64,000 bases of DNA from Clostridiales bacterium (GCA_016342415.1 JAEIOD010000021.1:30767-94766); one strand, 5' to 3'. Shown: positions 27,714-38,686, counted from the stretch's first letter. Made by a program: numbers and translations. Notes: a model not told the origin generated them from the sequence alone.

Positions 27714-29453
27714 TTATACTTCATAATGTTCAATCGCCTTCGAAAGATTGACAATCAGATTATTCAAATCATGTGTTGAATGAGTCACATTTTCTATGTA
27801 GCTTGCCTGTTCTTCAGTAGAAGCATAGATCTCCTGTGTGGCTGCCGATGCTTCTTCAGCGATTGCCGTGATACTTTCCATAGATTTTGAAACCACTTCT
27901 TCAGTTGATCGAATCACCTCTACATTGGATTGCATTGAATCCAACATCTCTACAACATATGAAATAGATTTACTGGTTTCGTTAAAGACCTGTTGGGTAT
28001 CTTCCATTTGAGTTACCGATACTTTTGATAAGCTATTGGATTTGTCCATCGATACATCCACCTGGTCTATAATTGAAGTTATCTCATCAATTGTACTTCT
28101 TATGTAACCTGTTGATTTACTTGATTCTTCAGCAAGTTTTCTAACTTCCTCAGCAACTACAGCAAAACCTCTACCATGTTCACCCGCTCTTGCAGCCTCT
28201 ATCGCTGCATTTAAAGCAAGTAAGTTCGTTTGCTCTGCTATCGCATCTATGGTTGCAACGATATCGCCAATTGATTTTGATTTAAGTGATAATGTTTTTA
28301 TAACCTCACTCACTTCACTTCTCATCTCTGTATCTTTATTAACGGCTTTGTTTAATGAATCTATCGTTTCTAAACCCGCTTTATTATGATTTTTCATAAT
28401 CAAAGCACTTTCAATAGTGGATGTCAGTTTATCAATCAATTCATTAAGCGCCAAAGACAATTCCGCCACTGACGCTGTACTCTCTACAGCTTCTCTGGCT
28501 TGTGAATCCGCGCCATGTGCCAACTCAGATATTGCAGTAGCGACCTGTTGGCTCGTTTCAGACAGTTCAGTGGTAGAACCACTCAACGTCCCTGAAGTTT
28601 TCTCCAATACCTCCACAGTATCTTTGATCTTAAAAATAAGCGTATGAATATTTTCTATCATATGATTAAAGGCATTGGTTAGATACCCAAGCTCCGAGGA
28701 ACTTTTACTTTGGATTGTTTCAATGGAAAAATCGCCTTCCGAAACCCTTTGACTGCTTATGGCAAGTTTTACAATACCTTTAGAAATAGCGGATGAAATA
28801 AACATACTCATCACCACACCCATAAAAATTGTAAGCAGTCCTATTATAATAATCATATTTCTAAACGATTGAAATTCTTTGTATTCATCAGTGGCGTCAT
28901 AATCCACACCGACTATTGCAATGACTTTATTCCCCTCTTTAATTGGTGCATATGCCGACAGCAAAAATCCATCATCATCAAAAGTAATGTCATCGTCTTG
29001 ACTGGACTTACCCTCAAACGCTAAGGTATACCCTTCATAGATATTGTCTTCAACGTCTCCAATAGATGTCGGATCCTCTGAATTGTAATCCGCTCCTTCA
29101 ATAATATAAGTAAATTCTCCAGCATCATTTTGTCTCATAATGTACAAATACTTAACGCCAGATAACTTCATTATATGGTCAAGATAATCTCCTAATTCGG
29201 TAAAACTCTCATGTGTCATATCGCCTTCTGTTTGAAGTACATTAAGCGCATCGATGTTTACATCATCTCCAACTTGATCAGCAATTAACAATGCGTCGTT
29301 TCTGATGGTATCCAGAACCATCGTATAACTTTTCTGATAAAAAATTCCCGATGTAATCGTTACAATCAAAATGATTAAAACGACTATCGAAATTGTAATC
29401 TTGAACTGTATTCGTTTTGAAAATGGTACCCCTAAAACTTTATCTCTTCTCAT
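27714..29453 (-). CDS. Methyl-accepting chemotaxis protein
   Basis: A 579-residue chemoreceptor. A membrane segment at about 15-38 is followed by an extracellular sensor region to about 195, a second membrane segment at about 197-222, a HAMP domain, and a cytoplasmic signalling domain. The hairpin tip reads [20 protein letters not shown], and [20 protein letters not shown] follows. It senses an unknown ligand and controls CheA. It is followed by a shared terminator and begins with GGGGG before the ATG. The 238-bp upstream region carries the ltaS terminator and another AT-rich hairpin; TTGCAT-17-TAGTAT there is a possible promoter. Confidence 0.95.
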   Translation of the reverse strand: MRRDKVLGVPFSKRIQFKITISIVVLIILIVTITSGIFYQKSYTMVLDTIRNDALLIADQVGDDVNIDALNVLQTEGDMTHESFTELGDYLDHIMKLSGVKYLYIMRQNDAGEFTYIIEGADYNSEDPTSIGDVEDNIYEGYTLAFEGKSSQDDDITFDDDGFLLSAYAPIKEGNKVIAIVGVDYDATDEYKEFQSFRNMIIIIGLLTIFMGVVMSMFISSAISKGIVKLAISSQRVSEGDFSIETIQSKSSSELGYLTNAFNHMIENIHTLIFKIKDTVEVLEKTSGTLSGSTTELSETSQQVATAISELAHGADSQAREAVESTASVAELSLALNELIDKLTSTIESALIMKNHNKAGLETIDSLNKAVNKDTEMRSEVSEVIKTLSLKSKSIGDIVATIDAIAEQTNLLALNAAIEAARAGEHGRGFAVVAEEVRKLAEESSKSTGYIRSTIDEITSIIDQVDVSMDKSNSLSKVSVTQMEDTQQVFNETSKSISYVVEMLDSMQSNVEVIRSTEEVVSKSMESITAIAEEASAATQEIYASTEEQASYIENVTHSTHDLNNLIVNLSKAIEHYEV

Positions 29454-29587
29454 TTATCCCCCTTGCATAATGAAACTATCTCTAGTAGACCATTACATCA
29501 GCATTTAATCTTCTTTCATTATGTAACAATCCTTATCCATACTATCCGACATTCCTAACTTATGCAATGTTACGCATGCTTTTTTTG

Positions 29588-29659
29588 TTTTTTTGTCTCT
29601 TTAGTATAACTAAAATACTAAAAGAAACAAAAAAAGACTCGTTCTATTTAAAACGAATC
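29588..29659 (-). terminator. Terminator of ltaS plus a second AT-rich hairpin
   Basis: GACTCGTT (29636-29643) pairs with AACGAATC (29652-29659) when read as minus-strand RNA, followed by seven T. Just beyond, 29588-29607 and 29615-29635 form another long A/T-rich inverted repeat with one bulge, which could act in either direction. Confidence 0.75.
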
Positions 29660-29691
29660 TCTAAGTGGAAATTTTCTATTTCAAAACGATA

Positions 29692-31506
29692 TCATTGATT
29701 TACATCTCTTGTCACATCAGATTCTTTAACGACCTTATTATTTTCGAGCAAGTATTTACTGACTGCAATTTCATATAACGCTCTACTATAACCTTCTCTG
29801 CACTCTGAAACATCAATTGGTTCTCTTGTTTTTCTATTGTAAGCTCTACTGTTTTCAAAAACACCATCTCGAGACATCTCAAAAACCGTATCATCTTTCA
29901 TAAAAGAACCTGTAAGCATATAGGTCTGGAACAAGGCAAAATAATCTTCAGTATTTAGCATATCTTGGCCCATCATATTCAGTGATTCATCAATATTAAA
30001 TAGATTGACCAAAGTCGGTAACAAGTCCTGTTGGTCGAAGATATCATCGGACTGATAAGTTATACCACTCCCAGGTGCATGTATGATCAATGGTATATTC
30101 ATCATCTCATCAAAGTCGTAATCATACCCTAGAAACTCTGAAACTCTATCTTTATGCGCAGGATCCATAGATGGTATACCGTGGTGGTCTCCATAAATAA
30201 TAACCACACTGTTTTCCAACAGACCGGAAGCTTCCAACTGATTGTAAAAGGATTCAATGGCTTCATCTGTATAACGAACACTTTCGATGTATCGTCCGAA
30301 CAACTGACTTTTATCTTCTTCTGACACTTCTATACCGATCAACTCTTCTGGTATCACATAGGGGTTATGATTGGTCAGCGTTATAAAAAATCCATAAAAC
30401 GGTTCTTCTATTGTTTTTAAGATGTCAGTCCCTTGAGCAAATAATGACTGGTCCGATAAGCCCATGCCGAGAATATCGTCCATCTCTAACTTTTCTGAAC
30501 TGTAAAACGTATCAAATCCCTGGTTGGGATAGGCTTCTTCCCTGCACCAAAACGCTGCTTCATTACCATGAAAAGCAACTGTTTCATATCCTCTATCTTT
30601 GAGTAGGACCGGCAAACCTTTAAAATCATAATCCTGATACCGTTCATAAGAAATGCCATCCATAGAAGGATACATAGAATTATGACTTGAAAACTCCGAA
30701 TCTGACGTATTACCTCTACCGAGTTGTTGATAGTAACTTGAAAAATAGAAGCTATCTTTTTGAATCAGTTGATTTAAAAACGGTGTGATTTCTTGACCGT
30801 CATAAGTTTGCAGTAACATCATATCTTGTAATGATTCTACTTGTATTGTAATCAGGTTTCTGCCTTCAAATATGCCTTTATAAGCTTTTTCCTCTACAAT
30901 GCTCTCTTCTTCTGTTTCTATAGGCTCAGGCGCTTCTATTACCACCTCTTGATTCAAATGATTATATACTTCAATACCATCTTTTGTATGGTACATGAAG
31001 AACTCCTGATTCATGACACTGACTGCAAACTCATTACCAAAAGATGCCAGGGTCAAAAACGGCACAATCATTAAAATCATAGATGCAGTAATTGCTTTGT
31101 ATTTTCTTTTAAGATGCAGGACATCTCCGTGTTTCATCAAAATAACCGCTAGAACCACAAGATCAATCAGCAAAACAATGTCAGCATACCTGATAAGACC
31201 AAACATCACATCAGAAACATCCAAGGCAAATTTTGCCTGACTGAAATTACTGAAGGACAACAGTTTGTTGAAGTATCTAAAATAGACCACTTCTCCTTCA
31301 AACAAAAGCGTTAGCAGTGCAGATACAGTTATAGACAACCATGGTTTTTTAGACAGTAAAATAATAAGTCCTGTATAAATAACACTGGTAATTAAAACGA
31401 TGACTATGTAATGATTTCTAACAGCTGTCATATTATAAAACCAACTGAATTTAATCAGTATCGCTAACAATAATAAAAAAAATGGTAGATGTTCTTTGAT
31501 CTTCAT
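29692..31506 (-). CDS. ltaS: LtaS-family lipoteichoic acid synthase-like sulfatase-fold enzyme
   Basis: A 604-residue protein with five N-terminal membrane segments (residues 1-165) and an extracellular sulfatase-type domain from about 215. The catalytic Thr region is LGRGNTSDSEF, matching the GKTSDSEF of LtaS. The metal-binding residues appear in IQVESLQ (Glu) and VIIYGDHHG (Asp, His). LtaS enzymes transfer glycerol-phosphate from phosphatidylglycerol to the growing polymer outside the cell. Related proteins can modify glycans with phosphoglycerol, so the exact acceptor is open. It is monocistronic by position. Confidence 0.88.
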   Translation of the reverse strand: MKIKEHLPFFLLLLAILIKFSWFYNMTAVRNHYIVIVLITSVIYTGLIILLSKKPWLSITVSALLTLLFEGEVVYFRYFNKLLSFSNFSQAKFALDVSDVMFGLIRYADIVLLIDLVVLAVILMKHGDVLHLKRKYKAITASMILMIVPFLTLASFGNEFAVSVMNQEFFMYHTKDGIEVYNHLNQEVVIEAPEPIETEEESIVEEKAYKGIFEGRNLITIQVESLQDMMLLQTYDGQEITPFLNQLIQKDSFYFSSYYQQLGRGNTSDSEFSSHNSMYPSMDGISYERYQDYDFKGLPVLLKDRGYETVAFHGNEAAFWCREEAYPNQGFDTFYSSEKLEMDDILGMGLSDQSLFAQGTDILKTIEEPFYGFFITLTNHNPYVIPEELIGIEVSEEDKSQLFGRYIESVRYTDEAIESFYNQLEASGLLENSVVIIYGDHHGIPSMDPAHKDRVSEFLGYDYDFDEMMNIPLIIHAPGSGITYQSDDIFDQQDLLPTLVNLFNIDESLNMMGQDMLNTEDYFALFQTYMLTGSFMKDDTVFEMSRDGVFENSRAYNRKTREPIDVSECREGYSRALYEIAVSKYLLENNKVVKESDVTRDVNQ

Positions 31507-31641
31507 AAGTACCTCCTGAACAATGAAAGTCTACCACTATGATAATTGATACTCAAGGGTTTAAGGCAAATTAATCCGTTTCACACCAAATCTTAAGATA
31601 TTTGTAAGACTATCACCTTATAAAGAGTTTGTTAAGAAGAA

Positions 31642-31697
31642 TGTGGATAACATTAAAATATGCTGTTCTATCCACAACAGACTTAACAGTATCCACA
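31642..31697. promoter_or_regulatory. Cluster of DnaA-box-like sites
   Basis: One perfect box on the minus strand (TGTGGATAA, 31642-31650) and two 8/9 matches on the plus strand (CTATCCACA 31668-31676, GTATCCACA 31689-31697) within 56 bp of the ltaS upstream region. Confidence 0.5.
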
Positions 31698-31717
31698 AAA
31701 TTGTTGTTTGATAACAA

Positions 31718-31756
31718 CAAAAGGCCGGAATCTCATGTTTAGATTCCGACCTTTTG
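31718..31756 (-). terminator. Terminator of the second chemoreceptor gene
   Basis: A 16-bp stem (31718-31733 with 31741-31756, one G-U position) with a 7-nt loop, followed by a T-rich tract on the minus strand. Confidence 0.85.
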
Positions 31757-31765
31757 CATTCTATC

Positions 31766-33844
31766 TTAATCGATTTTAAACTTGTTCATTTCATGATTTA
31801 ATCTGAGTGCTATTTCATTTAGAAGTTCAGCAGATTCTGCGACTTCTCCAACAGCAAGTCTCTGTTGATCCGTTGCAGCACTAACCTGTTGTGCTCCTGC
31901 AGCGGTTTGCTGTGAAACAGCTGATATATTTTGAAGTGAAAGCACTAATTTATCTTTGTCTTCTGTCAGAAGTGTTACCGAATGACTGATTGTATCTATT
32001 TTGGCAGCGATGGCTTCAATAGAATTTGAAATGGTTTCAAACGATTGATTCATATCACTTACCGCAACCGTTTGCTCTTTCGTAATCTCTTCTACTTCTG
32101 ACATTTCTTTTACTGTCTTTTCACTATCTCTTTGAATATTATTAATAATCACACGAATCTGTTCGGCTGACTGATTAGACTCTTCTGCTAATTTTCTAAT
32201 TTCATCTGCAACAACTGCAAAACCTCTACCATGTTCACCCGCTCTTGCAGCTTCAATCGAAGCATTTAATGCCAGTAAGTTGGTCTGTTCAGCAATACCT
32301 GTAATAGAAACTAAAATGCTATCAATGTCTTTCGTTTGATTGTTGAGTTCCATAATTGATTTACCAATACGAACACTTGCCTCACCTGAAGCTTCTGCGT
32401 TTTTAGAAAGTAATCCAATCTTCTCCGAGCCCACTTTATTGGCTTCTATAGCCTCTCTAGTGGATTCTATCATCGTATATGTGTTGTCATTTAACGACTC
32501 AAAGGTACTGGATAAACTGTAAGCGATGCCTGCTGACGTTTCTGTATCATTGGCTTGTGATTGTGCACCTTTTGCAATTTCCTCAACGGTTCTACCCACT
32601 TCTTCAGCACTTGCAGAAGCTTCTTCTGATGTCGCAGCCAAATTGGTTGCGGCTTCTGATACTTCGTTGGAAATCAATTGAACATCTTTCATCATGCTAC
32701 CTAGACTTTCAAAAGCTTCATCCAAGTATAAACTCAGCATATTTATTTCATCTCTACTGCTTACTGCAAATTCAGCTGTTAAATCACCATTCTTAACTTT
32801 TTCTGTCGCATCTAAAATAGTTTTGACTCTTTTAGTTAACGAGTTTGAAAAGAATACTGACAACAACACGGCAACAACTATACTTACCAAAGCAATGATT
32901 GCAATTCTAAGCAGTACTGCGTTGGCAGCTTCTAGAACTTCAGATTTTTCAATCGTTGCAATAACGGTCCAACCCAAATCAGTTTTCTTATAGTAGGCAA
33001 ATCGTTTCTCACCTTCAACAAGTTCTGGTGCTTCACTTGAAAGACCCAATGCTTTTCTAGCATCCGCAAAATCAGAATCAAACACTGGTGCGTCTTTTAA
33101 ATCTTCATTTGGTGTGTATTCAAAATTACCACTTGCTCCCGAAATATTGTTGATGATATTTTTATCTCTGATTTCAAGACCAACAACTTCTGGATTCGGA
33201 TGGGTAACCAATAATCCCGAAGGTGATACAATAATCAATTCTCCTGAATGACCTAATTTATAATCCTTTAAAGAGTCCGTTAAATCAGCTAAACCAATAT
33301 CAGATGCAACGACACCAAACATTTTGCCCGCTTTTTTAACCACTTTACCATTTGAAATAATCATACTACCACTACCAGCATCTTGATAAGGTTCAGTCCA
33401 AGACAGTTCACCACTGGCTACAGCAGCTTGATACCAAGGTCTTTCCTTTGCAACAAACCAATCAGGCAGTTCTTGTGGTGGGTAAATATGCATATTACCA
33501 GATTCTGTACCAACATAAATGTTCATTAATCCATCATATACATTTAATGAGTTTTCCAATTGCTCCATGGCATTGCTAAGATTGGAACTGGTATCTTCCA
33601 TATTGATGATATCTCTATCGTGAGCAGAATCTTCAATAAGTTTACCATAGCTATCTAAATGTTTATCAATCGATCCAACGGTTGCTTCAACAAACTTGCT
33701 GGCTGAATTATCAGTTGAATCCACAAGCGATGACTTTGCACTTATATAAGATATACTCCCCAATACCGATAAAGGAATAATAATGACAAGAAGAAACATC
33801 GCCATTATCTTTAATCCCATTGACACTTTGATTTTTTTATTCAT
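31766..33844 (-). CDS. Methyl-accepting chemotaxis protein with double-Cache-type sensor
   Basis: A chemoreceptor of about 692 residues. The first membrane segment is at about 12-32. A large extracellular dCache_1-like domain follows (about 35-300, with [20 protein letters not shown] and [13 protein letters not shown]). A second membrane segment, HAMP, and a signalling domain with [20 protein letters not shown] complete it. dCache domains usually bind amino acids or other small molecules. The ATG at 33844 is preceded by GGAGG. An earlier in-frame ATG (33880) lies upstream of the promoter and is not used. Confidence 0.95.
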   Translation of the reverse strand: MNKKIKVSMGLKIMAMFLLVIIIPLSVLGSISYISAKSSLVDSTDNSASKFVEATVGSIDKHLDSYGKLIEDSAHDRDIINMEDTSSNLSNAMEQLENSLNVYDGLMNIYVGTESGNMHIYPPQELPDWFVAKERPWYQAAVASGELSWTEPYQDAGSGSMIISNGKVVKKAGKMFGVVASDIGLADLTDSLKDYKLGHSGELIIVSPSGLLVTHPNPEVVGLEIRDKNIINNISGASGNFEYTPNEDLKDAPVFDSDFADARKALGLSSEAPELVEGEKRFAYYKKTDLGWTVIATIEKSEVLEAANAVLLRIAIIALVSIVVAVLLSVFFSNSLTKRVKTILDATEKVKNGDLTAEFAVSSRDEINMLSLYLDEAFESLGSMMKDVQLISNEVSEAATNLAATSEEASASAEEVGRTVEEIAKGAQSQANDTETSAGIAYSLSSTFESLNDNTYTMIESTREAIEANKVGSEKIGLLSKNAEASGEASVRIGKSIMELNNQTKDIDSILVSITGIAEQTNLLALNASIEAARAGEHGRGFAVVADEIRKLAEESNQSAEQIRVIINNIQRDSEKTVKEMSEVEEITKEQTVAVSDMNQSFETISNSIEAIAAKIDTISHSVTLLTEDKDKLVLSLQNISAVSQQTAAGAQQVSAATDQQRLAVGEVAESAELLNEIALRLNHEMNKFKID

Positions 33845-33863
33845 ATTAGTACCTCCATAATGT

Positions 33864-33872
33864 ATTATACCA
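33864..33872 (-). promoter_or_regulatory. Extended -10 promoter of the chemoreceptor gene
   Basis: TGG-TATAAT on the minus strand (TATAAT 33864-33869), 20 bp upstream of the ATG at 33844, with no clear -35. Confidence 0.55.
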
Positions 33873-34122
33873 CTATACAAGACGAAATATTCAGAAATAT
33901 TAACAAAAAGTAATATTCGTTATGATTTCATGTTTATAGTCTATAAAATCAATCGATATAAGTTATATACCCTCTAAGATAAACAAAATAACATTTTACG
34001 GTTTTATTGTTAAATCTAAATATTTACCTTTAGCCTTGAACTATTTAACCAATATGAAAACTGTCTTTGACACCTTCTATTTCATAATAAATTACACACA
34101 TGCTCTAAGCATAAATGGTTCT

Positions 34123-34155
34123 AAAAAAACACCCAGTCATTTAAGATCCAGGTGT
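34123..34155 (-). terminator. Terminator of the GGDEF-EAL gene
   Basis: ACACC (34129-34133) pairs with GGTGT (34151-34155), the loop includes the stop codon, and seven T follow on the minus strand. The 260 bp between here and the next gene holds nothing else I can name. Confidence 0.6.
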
Positions 34156-36060
34156 CATTGTATTCAATAATATTTTTTGAGGTAAAGGTTTTGATATCAA
34201 ATACCCTTGACCAGAGTGACATCCTAAATTATCAAGGATTAATAACTGTTCTTCATGTTCAATACCCTCAGCAATCGTTTCTAAGCCTAATTCGTAAGCC
34301 AGGTTAACCAAACATTTTACAATTGCAAAATCAGCTTTGCTAGTGGATATATGATCGATATAACTTTTATCTATTTTAAGCGAATCAAATGGTAATTTAC
34401 TTAAGTAGTTGAGCGAGGAATAATCAGTCCCAAAATCATCTAAGGATATTTTAAATCCCAATGATTTCATTTGATTCATATAAAATCTTGTTTTCTCCAT
34501 ATTTTTGACAACCGAGTATTCCGTAATTTCAAATTGTACCAAACTAGGATTCACATGATACCTCTTAATCATCTCTTCTAAATAACTGAACAGATTTTCT
34601 GAATGAAAGGATTGAGTGGATAAATTAACGGTCAAGATACCATCAAACTTTGTCTCATACAACATTTCAAACGTTTTAGAAATGACATATCGATCAAGTG
34701 CAATAATCTGACCCGTTCTTTCTGCAACATCGATAACCTGACCTATGTGACTTCCTTCAACCGGATTGTTGGGCCATCTTAAAAGCACCTCGTATTTTTT
34801 ATATGATCTATCACTAATAGAAAATATCGGCTGGAAATTTAAAATAAACTCTTCTCTTTCTAGTGCTCTGTCAATACCAAACTCTATACATCTGGTTTTC
34901 ATTATTTCATTTTTATAATCTTCTTTGAAATAAACACTTTGATTTTTTCCTTTAAATTTTGCCACATCAAGAGCTATATCAATATCCTGTTCTATTTGAC
35001 TCAAATCCTTATCATTGTTACATTTGACAATGCCTATACTACAGGTAGGACGACAATCAATGTCGTTTAAGGATATTTTTTTTCTAACAATTTGTTTGAT
35101 TGTTGAAACAGAAAGATCAATTTTTTGATCGTCTAATGTTTCTTCAACAAAAATGAACTTATCACTACTACCTCTATAACACATCAGGTGTTTCATACCC
35201 AAAAATGACTCAGAAATATCTTTAAGATAACAATCACCATAGTGATAACCATACAACTCATTAATGGTTTTAAATCCATCAATACCCATCAAGTAGATCG
35301 TGAAAGCCCGTTTTTCATCAACAAGCTCCTTAACCTTCTTCTCAAACATAAATCTATTTTGGAGATTGGTCGGCATGTCTTTTGATGTCATTTCATCTAT
35401 TTGTCGAACTCTGTTTTTTTCTTCTGTGAGATCATAACCCATAGATAAGAACTGGGTTTTACCATCATTTGTATCACTTATCTTTAAATGCTTCCAAACA
35501 ATATTAAGCGCTTCATTATCTTTTGTTCGTGAGAGCAACTCCTTTTCAATCGGTTGGTTACTTTTTAAAAGACACTTTATCAATTGATCAAAAGTGCTTT
35601 TATCTACAAAAGAACTTATAAAATCATAAAGTAACATTCCTTCTACACGTTCATCGTAAGAAAACTTTTTTAGAAAGGCATCATTACACTTTACCACCCG
35701 GCCTTCTTCATTCCAAATCATCATCGAGATGAAACTCTCTTGAAATAATGCAGTGACAATATCTTGATTTGCATCGTTAAAGTTATCTTGATAGCCTAAT
35801 TCATCAACCAGTTTATCTCTCGAATTCAAATCAAGAACCTTTTTTTCAATGTAAAATGAACGGTCATCAAAAAAATCCTTTATTAAAACCAGACTAAATG
35901 CCACAATCATAGTATAAACAAACCACTGTGATATCACTATACTTGTTTGAGTCACGGACCGAACCAATCCATGATAAAGAATACCGATTAACAGAACAAA
36001 TAATATATATATAATCAATCGGTTGAAACGCGTTATTAGTGTCATACTCATATCTTTCAT
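34141..36060 (-). CDS. PAS-GGDEF-EAL protein, probably a c-di-GMP phosphodiesterase
   Basis: About 639 residues: two N-terminal membrane segments (about 12-32 and 42-63), a PAS domain (about 100-215), a GGDEF domain and an EAL domain. The GGDEF signature is degenerate (RGSSDKF in place of GGDEF), so cyclase activity is unlikely. The EAL domain keeps most catalytic features: EVLLRW (Glu kept, EAL changed to EVL), EITEYSV, SLDDFGTDYSSL, SLKIDKSYI and AEGIEHEEQ. I therefore infer hydrolysis of c-di-GMP with the GGDEF part as a sensor. The ATG at 36060 follows GAGG; an earlier ATG has no ribosome site. A sigma-28-type promoter lies upstream. Confidence 0.88.
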   Translation of the reverse strand: MKDMSMTLITRFNRLIIYILFVLLIGILYHGLVRSVTQTSIVISQWFVYTMIVAFSLVLIKDFFDDRSFYIEKKVLDLNSRDKLVDELGYQDNFNDANQDIVTALFQESFISMMIWNEEGRVVKCNDAFLKKFSYDERVEGMLLYDFISSFVDKSTFDQLIKCLLKSNQPIEKELLSRTKDNEALNIVWKHLKISDTNDGKTQFLSMGYDLTEEKNRVRQIDEMTSKDMPTNLQNRFMFEKKVKELVDEKRAFTIYLMGIDGFKTINELYGYHYGDCYLKDISESFLGMKHLMCYRGSSDKFIFVEETLDDQKIDLSVSTIKQIVRKKISLNDIDCRPTCSIGIVKCNNDKDLSQIEQDIDIALDVAKFKGKNQSVYFKEDYKNEIMKTRCIEFGIDRALEREEFILNFQPIFSISDRSYKKYEVLLRWPNNPVEGSHIGQVIDVAERTGQIIALDRYVISKTFEMLYETKFDGILTVNLSTQSFHSENLFSYLEEMIKRYHVNPSLVQFEITEYSVVKNMEKTRFYMNQMKSLGFKISLDDFGTDYSSLNYLSKLPFDSLKIDKSYIDHISTSKADFAIVKCLVNLAYELGLETIAEGIEHEEQLLILDNLGCHSGQGYLISKPLPQKILLNTMTPGS

Positions 36061-36241
36061 AAAAACCTCTTTACCATCTTTTTTTAACCATGTTAAAATT
36101 ATCACAATTTAAGCTTCCAGTAAATAGCTTTTTTTAACTTAAATGTCACTTTCAGAGTTTAATCCCTTCACACTACCTTGACCTTCTTTAAAACGACGTT
36201 AAAATGCAGTTAACTTGCATAAATTTATCTTCCTAAAAATG

Positions 36242-36268
36242 CATTCGGCATATATACACGCCGCTTTA
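36242..36268 (-). promoter_or_regulatory. Sigma-28 (SigD/FliA-type) promoter candidate
   Basis: Minus-strand TAAA (36265-36268), a 15-bp spacer and GCCGAATG (36242-36249), close to the TAAA-N15-GCCGATAA motility consensus. It is about 175 bp before the GGDEF-EAL start. The remainder of the 36106-36460 gap is AT-rich, with no gene or other signal that I can support. Confidence 0.6.
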
Positions 36269-36460
36269 AAGGTACACACTTATTTTTGCAATACGACAAT
36301 AGCTTTCTTGCAATTGTACGAATAAAAACTTTTTGTAAAGAGTATTAAGTATCTATTAAGAGCATTAAGAACAAATATAAAAAACTCTTATTATCACAGT
36401 TTATTAGTGAGTTTGAATAAATGTCTATATTAAAAATGAATGTGTAATTTATCTACCTCA

Positions 36461-36940
36461 TCAAATACTGAACACTGCAATACTGGTATTTAGAGATTCT
36501 GACATTTCAGATTGTTTAATTGCAATCTCCGCTACATCATCTATCGCTTTTGTAATTTCATTGATATTATCAGAAATCTCTAAACTACTGGCTGTCGCCT
36601 GTTCTATGGCGCTCGCTACAGATGCAATAGCTTCATTAACCTGCCCTATGGATTCATTGATGCTACTAGATTCTGCATCAAATTTATTCATGGATGTTTT
36701 AATTAACATTGAGTCTTCTAGGTATCATTCTCCCGTTTGGACCAAAATCTCATAATCAGGAATAACTTTCGCTCGAACAAGCGAATCTGTAATGGCTTTA
36801 TGTTTTATACTATACATTTCAAATGCTTCTTCTTTTGAGTGAATTGCATTTGATTTCATCTCTTTGGATTTCTCTGCAATTTTATTGGCATTATCAAATC
36901 ACTTTTGTACTTCAGCCATCAAATGATTTAAAAGAGTCAT
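36461..36940 (-). pseudogene. Broken chemoreceptor-like small gene with two in-frame TGA codons
   Basis: A single reading frame from ATG 36940 (with AGGAGAG upstream) to the stop at 36461 gives about 159 codons. Two are TGA, at 36899-36901 (after MAEVQK) and 36725-36727 (after VQTGE). The C-terminal part (IGQVNEAIASVASAIEQATA, then SSLEISDNINEITKAI) looks like the end of a chemoreceptor signalling domain. No membrane or hairpin-tip region is present. The part after the second TGA could still be translated from an ATG at 36709, but I see no good ribosome site. I regard it as a decayed gene next to a decayed insertion sequence. Confidence 0.7.
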
Positions 36941-37154
36941 TATTTGCTCTCCTGATGAAGCCACAATAATTGCACATTTCTATAGTTGCCTAAGAAAATC
37001 CTATTAATATTCATAATTTTTAAATGTTTTGCATTAGCCTTCATATTCAGGGTAATAAAATAATAATCTTAACTTATAGGAGGTAGCGTGAAAAGATTGA
37101 GAGGAAGTTAAAATTGGGCGCACTAAAATAAGCCTGTGGAGACAATTGATAGAA

Positions 37155-38407
37155 TTAGCTTGCTTGAGGTGTAAGATATGTAATTCCCTCAGCTGTTAAT
37201 AGTTTAATTGCCTGTTTGATAGCTTTCTCTTTTTGGCCTTGTTGAAGTTCTTCAGGCATATCAAATTTCTATAAATCGCATGGATTAAATTGTTCACCAG
37301 TTGTTAACATGTGATAGATGGCTACTAAAATCATCCTAGCAATTGCAATTATAGCTCTTTTTTCCCTCTACGTTTATAAATACATTGGTATTTTACACTG
37401 CAGTAAGAATGTGTTTTTGACTTCACGGAAGCATGAGCCACTTGGACTAATGCAGGTTTAAGGTAGACACCGGCACGCGAAATCTTAACAGACTTTTTCT
37501 TACCTGCAGATTGATTATTACTAGGCGTTAAACCCGCCCAAGAACTTAAATGCCCAGCGGACTTAAACTGAGACGTATCGACTCCGATTTCAGAAATAAC
37601 AATTATCGCAGATTGACGACTAATCCCAGGAATAGTACATAACAGCTTTATTGCAGCTTCATATGGTGCAACAAGTTCGTCGAGTTTATCATCTATCATT
37701 GCAATGAGTTGATCAACAGTAGCCAAATGATTGTTAATAATTTGCATACGAAACTTTTGCGCCATGGTCATGTTATAACCTTCTATTGACTCAATAACTT
37801 CTTTTGATTTTTTCTTCAGAGATGTTTTGAAAAGAGAAGTACAAACATCTGGATCAAAGTTCTCATTTGCAATTAGATAATTTGTTCTTGCAGAAGCTAA
37901 AACACCAAACATATCAGAAACAACAGAATCAAGAGCAACGTTACAAACTGTAAAAGCATTTTGGAACCCGTTCTTTTCGCTAGAACGACAAGCAACAAGT
38001 TTTGCTCAGTATCTTGTAAACTCTCTAAGAATTCTTATTGATTTATTGGGTATAAAGCTACCAGGTACGAGTCCAAGACGAAAGAGTTCTCCAATCCATT
38101 TGGAATCTTTAACATCATCTTTTTGTCCTTGTACTGCACGTACCCACTTGGGGTTGGCGACAGTGATGTTACACGATTCTTCTAAGATGTTAAAAACGGG
38201 AACCCAATATTTGCCTGTGGATTCCATGCAAACATCGTGACAGTAGAATTCCTGGAGCCGATCTCTTAGTTTATATAAGGAATTATTAAAGGTGGAGAAT
38301 CTTTTCTTGTGATACTTGGGTTTAACAGTATCAGAAGTGATAATTGTGGCAACGAGAAATTTCTTATGCACATCGATTCCACAACAAGTAGGATAAATAA
38401 CTTTCAT
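37155..38407 (-). pseudogene. IS110-family transposase, inactivated
   Basis: Starting at ATG 38407 (AAAGGAGGT upstream), the N-terminal DEDD domain is clear: CCGIDVHKKFLVATI, then CMESTGKYWVPVFNIL, then AVQGQKDDVKDSKWIGEL. A TGA at 38006-38008 interrupts the frame after REFTRY, where the family has Arg (a CGA-to-TGA change would explain it). The same frame then continues into the transposase_20 domain (LLCTIPGISRQSAIIVISEIG, SWAGLTPSNNQSAGKKK). Near 37360 one base is missing in a run of A. The shifted frame continues ARMILVAIYHMLTTGEQFNP, then meets a TAG near 37268 and ends at 37155. Three lesions mean it is not functional. Confidence 0.88.
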
Positions 38408-38660
38408 TGTAACCTCCTTTCAAATAGTTAGGAGAAGACATTGACTGAACTATCACACATTTAACATTTGTTAAAACAATCATTAGCGTTCGGTCTCAAG
38501 TACTACTTATTTGTGCTTGAAGATAGTTCTTACACTAGTTTTTATACTGCTTTAATCGAAAAGAAATCTACGACTCGCCTTGCCGTGCTTTGTACTTGTC
38601 TTCACCTACAATATATACCCGTTTTGAAACAGATGCATTTTCATTCCTATTTGCGTCACA
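37155..38660 (-). mobile_element. Degenerate IS110-family insertion sequence (approximate ends)
   Basis: The element comprises the broken transposase and flanking non-coding DNA. IS110 elements lack classic terminal inverted repeats, so I cannot fix the ends. The 38408-38660 non-coding stretch upstream of the transposase has no other explanation. In IS110-group elements this is where a bridge RNA is encoded. Confidence 0.6.
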
Positions 38661-38686
38661 AGCGAAGCGGTGAAATGGAGGTTTTT

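Noticed and set aside
36106..36460. A c-di-GMP riboswitch before the GGDEF-EAL gene
   Set aside because: I could not find the conserved GEMM core or its paired helices in this leader.
37080..37120. A 7-codon leader peptide after a GGAGGT site
   Set aside because: It lies at the edge of the degenerate IS110 element with no gene downstream on that strand; probably chance.
38468..38686. An N-terminal extension of the TupA-like protein
   Set aside because: The extension covers the IS110 flank, lacks family similarity, and a strong GGAGG precedes the internal ATG at 38687.
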